Shown here in pieces: positions 1-5,488 of a DNA stretch of 5,648 nucleotides; the first letter of the stretch is position 1; each line of letters starts with the position of its first letter. The stretch covers positions 1 through 5,648 of the forward strand of contig JBGAGP010000193.1 of the NCBI GenBank assembly GCA_044226685.1, read 5' to 3'. The DNA is from Dongia_A sp044226685 (GTDB lineage Bacteria > Pseudomonadota > Alphaproteobacteria > Dongiales > Dongiaceae). The notes under the pieces were generated by a model. It saw nothing but the letters and a program-made list of their open reading frames with translations, searched no databases and had not been told where the DNA came from. The translations under genes and the position numbers were made by a program.

Positions 1-530
1 TCGACATCGTCCGGCGCCTGGGCCAGGACCGCGTCCAGGTCGGCGATGGATTTCTCGTCCTCGCCCAGCTGCGCATAGACCCAGGCGCGGGCGTAGAGCG
101 TGTTGGGATCGTTCGGCACCTCGGCCAGCAGCGCGGTGAAATCGCCGAGCGCGTCCTTCCACTTGCCGAGCTTGGCGTAGGCGCCGCCGCGGTTGAAGCG
201 GGCATCGGTGGCATCCGGCGCGAATTTCAGCGCCTGGTCGAAATCGCGGATCGCGGTGTCGTATTGCCCGAGCGCGGCATAGCCGAGGCCGCGCTGGTAG
301 AGCGCCTGGGCCAGGTCCTTGCCCTGCAGCAGCCGGGTTTCGATCAGCCGCGTGCAGGCCACCACCTGGTCGCTCGGCGAGATCGGCTTGGCGCAGGCAT
401 CCGTCATCGCCTTGACATCGTCACCCGGCGTGTCTGCCGGCGCCGGAGCGGCGGACGACAGCAAGGCCAGCAGCGCCAGGGCGGAACCGGCGGCAAATCG
501 ACGATGGAATTTGCGGGATAGGGCCGTCAC
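1..530 (-). CDS. Secreted tetratricopeptide-repeat protein (C-terminus beyond window)
   Basis: Reading leftward from a GTG at 530-528, the frame stays open to the window edge (176 whole codons), so the gene is cut at its 3' end. The N-terminus (MTALSRKFHRRF, then an Ala/Leu-rich core to about residue 28 and APAPAD) looks like a Sec signal peptide, so the product is probably periplasmic. Two cysteines (C46, C59) precede three TPR units at about 74-107, 108-141 and 142-175, for example GLGYAALGQYDTAIRDF. TPRs mediate protein-protein contacts and the partner cannot be read from sequence. The GTG start overlaps the rlmN stop codon in the 4-nt string GTGA. No Shine-Dalgarno is visible before it, so translation may depend on ribosomes finishing rlmN. 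The only other early in-frame start I saw is M42, which would remove the signal peptide. The family is confident; the function is unknown. Confidence 0.85.
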   Translation of the reverse strand, partial: MTALSRKFHRRFAAGSALALLALLSSAAPAPADTPGDDVKAMTDACAKPISPSDQVVACTRLIETRLLQGKDLAQALYQRGLGYAALGQYDTAIRDFDQALKFAPDATDARFNRGGAYAKLGKWKDALGDFTALLAEVPNDPNTLYARAWVYAQLGEDEKSIADLDAVLAQAPDDV

Positions 531-1693
531 GAAGCCGCGCGGGCAGCTTCCGCCTTGTCCAGATCGGAGCGGCGCTGTTTCACGCTGTCGCTCTTCAACT
601 GGCCGCAGGCGGCCATGATGTCCTCGCCGCGCGGGGTCCTGACCGGGCTGGCATAGCCGGCGTTGAACACGATGTCGCTGAAGGCGGCGATGCGCTCCGG
701 CGTCGAGCGCTCGAAGGGCGCGCCGGGCCAAGGATTGAAGGGGATCAGGTTGACCTTCGCCGGGATGCCCTTCAGCAGCTTGACCAAAGCGCGCGCCTCG
801 GCCGGGCTGTCATTCACGTCCTTCAGCATCACGTATTCGAAGGTGATGCGCCGGGCGTTGTTGAGGCCCGGATAGTTGCGGCAGGCCTGGAGCAGATCGG
901 CGATCGGATACTTCTTGTTGATCGGCACGATCTTGTCGCGCAATTCGTCGGTGACAGCATGCAGCGAGATTGCCAGCATGACGCCGAGTTCCGCGCCGGC
1001 GCGCTCGATCATCGGCACCACGCCGGCGGTCGACAGGGTGATCTTGCGCCGGGAGATGGCGATGCCCTCGTGGTCCATGACGATCTTCAGCGCCTTGGCC
1101 ACGTTGTCGAAATTGTAGAGCGGCTCACCCATCCCCATCATCACGATGTTGGAGAGCAGGCGGCCTTCCTGCGGGCTCGGCCACTCGCCAAGCGCGTCGC
1201 GGGCGTTCATCACCTGGGCGACGATCTCCGGCGCCGTCAGGTTGCGCACCAGGCGCTGGGTACCGGTGTGGCAGAACTTGCAGGTCAAGGTGCAGCCGAC
1301 CTGGGAGGAGACGCAGAGCGTGCCGCGATCCTCCTCCGGGATGTGCACCGATTCGACTTCCTGGCCGTCGGCGAATTTCAGCAGCCATTTGCGGGTGCCG
1401 TCGATCGACTGGCGGTCGACGCTGATGCTGGGCCGCGCCAGGGTGAAGCGCTCCGCCAGCTCGGCGCGGAAATCCTTGGACAGGTTGCTCATGGCGGCGA
1501 AATCGGTGGCGCCGCGGTGATAGATCCAGTGCCAGAGCTGGCGGGCGCGGAAGGCCGGCTGGCCGATCTCCGCCAGCGTCGCCGCCAGTTCCTCGCGCGA
1601 CAGGCCGATCAGGTTCGCCCGCCCGCCGGCTTCCGCCGGCAGCGTCGAACTTTCCGGCATCGCCGCCGGTTGCGCCTGGTCCATCGCGTTCAT
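527..1693 (-). CDS. rlmN: RlmN, dual-specificity 23S rRNA A2503 / tRNA A37 C2-methyltransferase
   Basis: Radical-SAM enzyme of 388 aa, a normal length for RlmN. The radical-SAM cluster motif is C134-x3-C138-x2-C141 (GCTLTCKFCHTG). The two extra cysteines needed for the ping-pong methylation mechanism are present: C127 in LCVSSQ and C363 in DIMAACGQL, the latter being the one methylated in E. coli RlmN. GMGEP at 187-191 is the SAM-binding segment and SLHA at 243-246 is also typical. The N-terminal part (about 28-100) is the RNA-binding HhH-like region, and the last ~20 residues form a charged tail. From the family, it makes 2-methyladenosine at 23S A2503 and, in E. coli, at A37 of some tRNAs. 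The start is ATG 1693-1691 after a weak purine-rich stretch that overlaps the end of the upstream gene; M4 or M12 are possible. It lies 18 nt after the IalB-like gene and overlaps the next TPR gene by 4 nt. All key residues are intact. Confidence 0.98.
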   Translation of the reverse strand: MNAMDQAQPAAMPESSTLPAEAGGRANLIGLSREELAATLAEIGQPAFRARQLWHWIYHRGATDFAAMSNLSKDFRAELAERFTLARPSISVDRQSIDGTRKWLLKFADGQEVESVHIPEEDRGTLCVSSQVGCTLTCKFCHTGTQRLVRNLTAPEIVAQVMNARDALGEWPSPQEGRLLSNIVMMGMGEPLYNFDNVAKALKIVMDHEGIAISRRKITLSTAGVVPMIERAGAELGVMLAISLHAVTDELRDKIVPINKKYPIADLLQACRNYPGLNNARRITFEYVMLKDVNDSPAEARALVKLLKGIPAKVNLIPFNPWPGAPFERSTPERIAAFSDIVFNAGYASPVRTPRGEDIMAACGQLKSDSVKQRRSDLDKAEAARAAS

Positions 1694-1711
1694 CGTCCGA
1701 AAGCCGTCTCT

Positions 1712-2236
1712 CTATTTCACGCCGCAGGCTTCGCTGATCGCATCATAGGCCTTGGAGAAGCCGTCCAGCGAGAAAGTGTCCTGCGAGGCGACACCCTTGC
1801 TGCTGAGCCCGGTGACGATCAGGTTGTCGCCCTTCTTCATCTGCGCCACCAGCTTGCGGTCCAGGCTGGCTTCGCGGATCCACACCCGGTCGCCGTCGGT
1901 CAACCGCATGTTGATGTTGCCGCCGGTATCGACCTTGATCTTGGTCGCCTTGCTCTTGCTCGGCTCGAAGCCGAGCGCCACGCTCACCTGATCCCTGACC
2001 GCGCCGCCGTCAAGATGGGTGACCATCAGCCCGACCTCGCCGCGATCCGGGATCTTGCCCAGCGAGACCTGCGGCCCGGAGATCGCATAGCACAGCTTTT
2101 CCCCGCCTTCGCCTGACGTCATTGCATACCAGGCCCCGAACGCGCCGATCTCCTCGGCGCGGGCCGATGCGCCCGCTGCCGCCAGAAACAGCGGGAAAGA
2201 CAGGCAAAACGCCAGGGTCAGGGAAAATATTCTCAT
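1712..2236 (-). CDS. Exported invasion-associated locus B (IalB) family protein
   Basis: A 174-aa protein with a clear signal peptide (MRIFSLTLAFCLSFPLFLAA) and probable cleavage after the ARA at residues 25-27, giving a periplasmic or outer-surface protein of about 147 aa. The mature part shows the IalB pattern: an aromatic start (GAFGAWYA), one cysteine in EKLCYAIS (C49), a central beta-rich region, and the characteristic ending QMKKGDNLIVTGLSSKG ... DTFSLDGFSKAY ... SEACGVK with C171. C49 and C171 may form a disulfide. The family is named for a Bartonella protein linked to erythrocyte invasion, but it is widespread in non-pathogenic alphaproteobacteria, so no virulence role should be inferred. 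The ATG at 2236-2234 has GGAG four nucleotides upstream (GTGGAGAAGC-ATG). It is probably the first gene of a leftward unit with rlmN and a TPR gene, and a candidate operator lies about 90 nt upstream. Confidence 0.88.
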   Translation of the reverse strand: MRIFSLTLAFCLSFPLFLAAAGASARAEEIGAFGAWYAMTSGEGGEKLCYAISGPQVSLGKIPDRGEVGLMVTHLDGGAVRDQVSVALGFEPSKSKATKIKVDTGGNINMRLTDGDRVWIREASLDRKLVAQMKKGDNLIVTGLSSKGVASQDTFSLDGFSKAYDAISEACGVK

Positions 2237-2260
2237 GCTTCTCCACCGGCAGACCGGCCG

Positions 2261-2289
2261 TTTATCACGAGACGGCGGTAAAAATCCAG
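2261..2289 (-). promoter_or_regulatory. Weak candidate sigma-70 promoter for the IalB-like gene
   Basis: On the minus strand a GATAAA hexamer (2266-2261) matches four of six positions of TATAAT. Seventeen nucleotides upstream sits CTGGAT (2289-2284), a poor match to TTGACA. Transcription would begin near 2254, giving a leader of roughly 18 nt with the Shine-Dalgarno in it. This is only a best guess within the 148-nt region before the gene, and an activator-dependent promoter often has a poor -35. Confidence 0.22.
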
Positions 2290-2326
2290 TCTCGCTAGGA
2301 TGTTAGAGGGAAAGCCCTGACCCGTC

Positions 2327-2342
2327 CGTGACTTGGATCACG
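2327..2342. promoter_or_regulatory. Crp/Fnr-family-like operator palindrome
   Basis: The sequence CGTGACTTGGATCACG is a perfect inverted repeat of two 5-nt half-sites, CGTGA and TCACG, separated by six bases. This is the geometry of Crp-family operators (TGTGA-N6-TCACA), with only the outermost base of each half differing. It lies between the stop of the TrmH-like gene and the start of the IalB-like gene, about 91 nt upstream of the latter's ATG. If the weak promoter guess at 2261-2289 were right, the centre would be near -80, a usable position for an upstream-binding activator. The match is seen directly; the regulator is inferred, and a 10-bp palindrome can arise by chance. Confidence 0.35.
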
Positions 2343-2385
2343 CCCCGCCTGCCGTGGGCGACCGCATCCCGGCGTTACCCCCGCC

Positions 2386-2964
2386 TCAACCCGGCTTCAG
2401 GCGCTTCTGCTTCCACTTCGGCAGGCCGCGCTTGTGCTGGGCCAAGGGGGTGACCGGCCCGCCCACCCGCACCGGCCGCTCGGCGAAGCGGCCCAGGCTC
2501 ACCATGCGGTCGTACATGACGATGGCGGCGGCGACCGAGACGTTGACGCAGAAGCGGGTCGGGATCTTCACCACGTAGTCGCAGCGCTGGGTCAATTCCG
2601 GCGACAGCGAGTCCTGCTCCGCCCCCAGCACATAGGCGGCCGCCGTCGGGTGCTTGAAGCTCGGCAAATCGATGGCGTCCTCGGTGATCTCGACCCCGAT
2701 CAGGCGGCAGCCCATCGGCAGGGTGAACTGCGCCAGGGTCGGATAGACCTGGACCGGCATGTTCTCGATGGCGATCGAGGTGTCCGATTGCAGCAGCTCG
2801 CTTACGTCCAGCGCCGGCTGGATGGCGAAGGCGAAGCTGGCGCGGAAGGCATGCGCCGTCCTCAGGATGGCGCCCAGGTTCATCGGCTTCGAGATGCCCT
2901 CGACGCCGATACCGAAATAGCCGCGGAGCGGTCTGGGTTCGCTGGGGGTGGCGGGTTCGTTCAT
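2386..2964 (-). CDS. TrmH/SpoU-family RNA 2'-O-ribose methyltransferase
   Basis: A 192-aa protein with the three SPOUT motifs. Motif 1 is KPMNLGAILRTA at 26-37, with N29 and the catalytic-type R35. Motif 2 is AYVLGAEQDSL at 110-120, forming part of the SAM-binding trefoil knot. Motif 3 is IPTRFCVNVSVAAA at 134-147. The family transfers methyl from S-adenosylmethionine to a ribose 2'-OH of tRNA or rRNA; the substrate here is unknown. It lacks the long N-terminal RNA-binding domain of RlmB-type members. It ends in a strongly basic tail (HKRGLPKWKQKRLKPG, 177-192) that could contact RNA. Motif 3 departs from the usual IPMxGxxxSLNVS form: it is about three residues shorter and has C139-V140-N141. 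The ATG at 2964-2962 has no Shine-Dalgarno at normal distance, and the only upstream in-frame codons before a stop contain no start codon, so the start is firm. It stands apart from the gene to its left by 149 nt. Confidence 0.9.
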   Translation of the reverse strand: MNEPATPSEPRPLRGYFGIGVEGISKPMNLGAILRTAHAFRASFAFAIQPALDVSELLQSDTSIAIENMPVQVYPTLAQFTLPMGCRLIGVEITEDAIDLPSFKHPTAAAYVLGAEQDSLSPELTQRCDYVVKIPTRFCVNVSVAAAIVMYDRMVSLGRFAERPVRVGGPVTPLAQHKRGLPKWKQKRLKPG

Positions 2965-2972
2965 GAGGGCGG

Positions 2973-3002
2973 AAGCTAGGCCAGCCTCCGGCCCTTTTGC
3001 AA
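2973..3002 (-). promoter_or_regulatory. Candidate promoter giving a leaderless mRNA for the TrmH-like gene
   Basis: On the minus strand TTGCAA (3002-2997, four of six matches to TTGACA) is followed after 18 nt by TAGCTT (2978-2973, three of six matches to TATAAT). Only eight nucleotides separate the latter from the ATG. Transcription from such a promoter would start at or next to the start codon, which fits the absence of a Shine-Dalgarno before this gene. The hexamer matches are modest. Confidence 0.3.
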
Positions 3003-3083
3003 GCTAAGCCGCCCTGGCCGGCCGGGGCGCCGGAATCCGTCCCGCCGCCGCGCAGGCCGGAACCTCTCCCGCCGCTACCCAGG

Positions 3084-3097
3084 TCCCGCGAGCGGGA
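3084..3097. repeat. Short perfect inverted repeat in the divergent spacer
   Basis: TCCCGC-GA-GCGGGA is a perfect 6-nt inverted repeat with a 2-nt centre. It lies between the divergent TrmH-like and GFA genes, about 70 nt before the GFA start. It could be an operator or a small hairpin. In DNA this GC-rich such repeats occur by chance, and no run of T follows to make it a terminator. Confidence 0.25.
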
Positions 3098-3154
3098 TGA
3101 CCAGGCCCGGCGACGGGGCGCCCTTTCATGCTAGCCTCCGGCGTCCCGATTCGT

Positions 3155-3159
3155 GGAGG
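3155..3159 (+). promoter_or_regulatory. Strong Shine-Dalgarno that fixes the GFA-protein start
   Basis: GGAGG sits eight nucleotides before ATG 3168. This settles the start against the upstream in-frame GTG at 3153, which overlaps the ribosome-binding sequence itself. Confidence 0.85.
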
Positions 3160-3167
3160 TTCGTGCG

Positions 3168-3566
3168 ATGCGTGGTCACTGTCTGTGCGGCGCAATCCGC
3201 TTCGAGATCGACCCGCCCGTGGCGTCCTGCGTGCACTGCCATTGCGAAAGCTGCCGGCGGCAATGCTCGGCGCCGATGACGACCTATATCGGCGTGCCGG
3301 ACAGCCAATGGCGCTGGACCGGCGTGAAGCCGCGCATCTTCAACTCGTCCCCCGGCGTCGAGCGGAGCTTCTGCGAGACATGCGGGTCGCCCATCTCGTT
3401 CCGCTCGGCGCGCATGTCCGGGATGATGCACTTCTTCGTCGCGGCGATGGAGGCGCCGGAGGCGTTCCAACCGACCCTGCACGTCGCGATCGAAGAGAAG
3501 CTGCCCTGGATCGAACTCGCCGACGGCCTGCCGACCCGCCGCGGCCCCGACTACACCAAGGCCTGA
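3168..3566 (+). CDS. GFA-family zinc protein (glutathione-dependent formaldehyde-activating enzyme / CENP-V fold)
   Basis: A 132-aa single-domain protein, typical for the family. It begins MRGHCLCGAIRFE, the standard GFA opening. Cysteines expected to bind zinc are C5 and C7 (CxC), C24, C26 and C29 (CHCESCRR), and C69 and C72 (FCETCGSP). By analogy with the Paracoccus Gfa structure, the CxC and CxxC pairs would hold a structural zinc, while C24, C26 and C29 would hold the second site, where glutathione acts. Only a few members are shown to speed S-hydroxymethylglutathione formation. Most small GFA proteins, including this one, have unknown substrates, and no formaldehyde dehydrogenase gene is nearby to support that role. 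It starts at ATG 3168, set by GGAGG eight nucleotides upstream. It is the only complete rightward gene in the window and runs into the DinB-like gene tail to tail. Confidence 0.93.
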   Translation: MRGHCLCGAIRFEIDPPVASCVHCHCESCRRQCSAPMTTYIGVPDSQWRWTGVKPRIFNSSPGVERSFCETCGSPISFRSARMSGMMHFFVAAMEAPEAFQPTLHVAIEEKLPWIELADGLPTRRGPDYTKA

Positions 3567-3588
3567 AGCCGCCGCAACCGCCGCGCCC

Positions 3589-4059
3589 TCACGCCAGCTT
3601 CGCCAGCAGCCAGTGCAGGCAGGCGAGGTGCTGCAGATCGTGGCTCCTCAGGATATGCGCCAGGCCGCGCAGCGAGACTTCGCCGTATTCGGCGAAGGTG
3701 GCGCGGCGCTCCCATTCGGCGGGCGTGAGTTTCTCCAGCATCGCCACCGTCTCCTCCCGCGCGACGCGGAAGGCGACCAGGGCGCGCAAGGCGTCATCGC
3801 CCGCATAGTCACGCATCTCGGCCAGCACGTAGGAATCGATCGAGGCCAAATCGGGCAGCTCTTCCGTCAGGGTGCGGCCGAAGCGGCGGTGATAGCCGTC
3901 GATCTCGATGTCGCGCAGATGGCAGGCCTGCTCCAGCGCCGAGAAGCGCTCGCCCGGGATGCCCTCCCAGCTCTCCGGCTTCCAATCCAGCTTTCCCGCC
4001 GGCACCCGCCGGATCAGCGCCTCGATCTCATCCGGCATGGCGGCCAATTCACGCAGCAT
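3589..4059 (-). CDS. DinB-superfamily (DinB/YfiT-like) putative metal-dependent protein
   Basis: A mostly helical protein of 156 aa from the chosen start, the usual size for a DinB four-helix bundle. The likely metal-binding histidine triad is H47 in ALEQACHLRDIE plus H140 and H144 in LRSHDLQHLACLHWLL near the C-terminus. The sequence between them has the amphipathic helices and the Leu-Thr-Pro-Ala-Glu-Trp turn common in the family. Members include bacillithiol and mycothiol S-transferases and damage-inducible proteins, but most are of unknown function and nothing here identifies a substrate. I chose ATG 4059-4057 because GGAGA ends six nucleotides upstream. A TTG at 4089 in frame would add ten residues but has no ribosome-binding sequence. 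The gene converges on the GFA gene, with 22 nt between the stops and no obvious terminator hairpin. The fold is fairly sure; the activity is not. Confidence 0.8.
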   Translation of the reverse strand: MLRELAAMPDEIEALIRRVPAGKLDWKPESWEGIPGERFSALEQACHLRDIEIDGYHRRFGRTLTEELPDLASIDSYVLAEMRDYAGDDALRALVAFRVAREETVAMLEKLTPAEWERRATFAEYGEVSLRGLAHILRSHDLQHLACLHWLLAKLA

Positions 4060-4200
4060 CAAATGTCTCCAAGCAATACGTTCACTCAAAAACGGTGGTC
4101 AGCGAATCATCAGCCGCGGATGTTGCATCGACGGCCGGCCGGATCGCAAGCCGCAAGTGGCGGGAGAAAAAGATCGAAACGTCCCAGGCCGTGGCGCCTC
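4060..4200. other. Spacer between two leftward genes, no feature recognised
   Basis: The 141 nt between the stop of the second TPR gene and the DinB-like start contain no convincing small gene or RNA. Just downstream of the TPR stop the minus strand has a GC-rich stretch followed by ATCTTTTTCT (about 4172-4163). I could not draw a good stem before it, so a terminator is possible but unproven. Confidence 0.4.
4066..4070 (-). promoter_or_regulatory. Shine-Dalgarno deciding the DinB-like gene start
   Basis: On the minus strand GGAGA (4070-4066) is followed by CATTTG and then ATG at 4059. The six-nucleotide spacing is close to ideal and favours this start over the upstream TTG at 4089. Confidence 0.6.
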
Positions 4201-5358
4201 CTACTGAGCCATGCGCGCCAGCTCCGCCACTGCGCCGGCAGATTCGATGGAGCCTTTCGGGCAGGTCGCGACCACGTCCTGAAACCGCCGCTTCGCGGCC
4301 GCGCCGTTCCCGGCGACCAGATTCTGCTCGCCGATGAAGAACTTCGCTTCGCAGATCGACAACTTGCGGATTTCCCGGCCGGACCTAGCCGCAGCCGCTT
4401 CGAGTTCGGCTTCGTTGGTCTGCCCCAGAAGATAGCGGGCAATCGGGCCAGGCCATGCGTCGAATCCGATCGAGGCATAGGCCGCCGCGAGATCCTTCGA
4501 GTCCGTCTCGCCTTGTCGCATTTTGATGAGGTGGAGCCACAGGGCGGCAAAGGAGTCGTCAGGGGCGCGCGCCACGCTGGCGGCAATGTCGGCTCCGGCA
4601 GCCGGGAAGTCACCCTGATAGAAATGCACCACGCCGCGCAGCCAATACGAAAGCGCATCGTCCGGATCGAGGCGCAACGCCTCATTGAAGTCCCGGATCG
4701 CGGTGTCATACGCGCCCATACCCCGATAGCCGGCGCCGCGATCGGCAAGGGCCTTGGCATAACTCGGGTTGAGCCTTAGAGCTTCGCTGCAATCCGCGAT
4801 AGCCTGCTCATAGTCGTCCTTGGCCAGATAGGCATTGCAGCGATTGTAGTACGCGCCGGCAAAGCCGGGATCGAGGCTCAGCGCACGGCTGTGATCCTCG
4901 ATGGCACGGTCGTATTGTCCGATATTGAGGTAGGCAACACCGCGGTTGTTGTAGGTAATGGCACTGTCGGGATCGAGGCGCACGGCCTTGTCGTAGTCCT
5001 GCAATGCCTTGGGATAATCGCCCAAGGCCCTGTAGACCGCGCCGCGATTGGAGTAGGCCCCGGCGGTTTCGGGTAGGAGCCGGATGGCTTCGCTGCAATC
5101 CGCCAGCGCAAGTTCGAAATTTTGTAGCTTGAAGTAGGCCCAGCAGCGCGCATTCAGCGCGCTTGCAAGGTCGGACTCCTTCAACCGCCCCGACTGAATG
5201 GCGCCGGTACAATATTCCACCGACTTCTCCCATTTCCCCTGCGTGAGCGTGGCCACACAGGCGTCGACGTCATGGCGCGCGTCGGCCTTGGCCGACATGG
5301 GTGTCGCTTGCCAGGCCAGAAAGGCGGCCGAAAATGTCAGAAGCAAATAGGCTTTCAA
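4201..5358 (-). CDS. Secreted TPR protein with NlpI-like C-terminal region
   Basis: A 385-aa protein that starts with a signal peptide (MKAYLLLTFSAAFLAWQA, probable cleavage after AKA at residue 25). No lipobox cysteine is present, so it is probably soluble in the periplasm. Six consecutive TPR units follow at about 65-98, 99-132, 133-166, 167-200, 201-234 and 235-268, most with the classic NRG-YxxxGxYxxAIxDxxxALxLxP pattern. The rest (about 271-385: LWLHLIKMRQG, then ARYLLGQTNEAELEAAA, then CEAKFFIGEQNL and a last TPR-like helix pair) follows the layout of the C-terminus of E. coli NlpI, an adaptor for peptidoglycan enzymes and the Prc protease. That resemblance is from memory of the pattern and does not prove the same job. 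Several cysteines (C34, C50, C72, C88, C173, C190, C336, C366) could form disulfides in the periplasm. The start is TTG 5358-5356; the first ATG (M21) would destroy the signal peptide. The asparaginase gene diverges from it. Confidence 0.9.
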   Translation of the reverse strand: MKAYLLLTFSAAFLAWQATPMSAKADARHDVDACVATLTQGKWEKSVEYCTGAIQSGRLKESDLASALNARCWAYFKLQNFELALADCSEAIRLLPETAGAYSNRGAVYRALGDYPKALQDYDKAVRLDPDSAITYNNRGVAYLNIGQYDRAIEDHSRALSLDPGFAGAYYNRCNAYLAKDDYEQAIADCSEALRLNPSYAKALADRGAGYRGMGAYDTAIRDFNEALRLDPDDALSYWLRGVVHFYQGDFPAAGADIAASVARAPDDSFAALWLHLIKMRQGETDSKDLAAAYASIGFDAWPGPIARYLLGQTNEAELEAAAARSGREIRKLSICEAKFFIGEQNLVAGNGAAAKRRFQDVVATCPKGSIESAGAVAELARMAQ

Positions 5359-5488
5359 TATGCTGCGCCCCCGGTCGGCGATCCTAGGGCGGCGGCGCGG
5401 AGCAAGTCCAGATGCTGGCCTTATCCGGGTCTATTGCATCCCGTCCCGTCCGGCGGCAAGGTGCGGCCGCAGATCAGGAGCAGCCGTG
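5359..5488. other. Divergent spacer between the TPR and asparaginase genes
   Basis: These 130 nt must hold the promoters of two divergent genes. I found no pair of hexamers good enough to call on either strand. On the minus strand a GATAAG (about 5424-5419) resembles a -10 box but has no matching -35. GCGGCCGC at 5463-5470 is a palindrome with no evident role. Confidence 0.35.

Noticed and set aside
959..2116. A 385-codon open frame on the plus strand, antisense to rlmN and the IalB-like gene
   Set aside because: It crosses two well-supported genes and is rich in His, Arg, Ala and Gly without any family motif, the usual appearance of an antisense frame in GC-rich DNA.
2243..2254. CCGG-N4-CCGG stem just before the IalB-like gene's ribosome-binding site
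   Set aside because: CCGG is self-complementary and frequent here. A 4-bp stem is too weak to claim as a riboswitch or regulator.
2979..2998. GGCC-N7-GGCC hairpin followed by CTTTT, resembling a terminator on the plus strand
   Set aside because: The stem is only four base pairs, and no plus-strand gene lies upstream to be terminated.
3153..3167. Upstream GTG start for the GFA protein
   Set aside because: It overlaps the GGAGG ribosome-binding sequence, and the family's conserved start begins at MRGHCLCG.
3004..3195. A 63-codon minus-strand frame in the spacer and over the GFA start
   Set aside because: It covers the GFA ribosome-binding site and first codons, is Pro/Ala/Arg-rich, and has no motif or convincing start signal.
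3128..3808. A 226-codon plus-strand frame overlapping the GFA gene in another frame
   Set aside because: The GFA frame has seven conserved zinc cysteines and a strong Shine-Dalgarno; this frame has neither and runs on antisense to the DinB-like gene.
4060..4089. TTG start adding ten residues to the DinB-like protein
   Set aside because: There is no ribosome-binding sequence before it, while the ATG at 4059 has GGAGA at six nucleotides.
3613..4779. A 388-codon open frame on the plus strand, antisense to the DinB-like and TPR genes
   Set aside because: It spans two genes and their spacer, has no recognisable domain, and has low-complexity Arg/Gln/Ala-rich composition. It is an antisense shadow.
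5463..5470. GCGGCCGC palindrome
   Set aside because: It is an 8-nt self-complementary string expected by chance in DNA this GC-rich, with no second copy or context.
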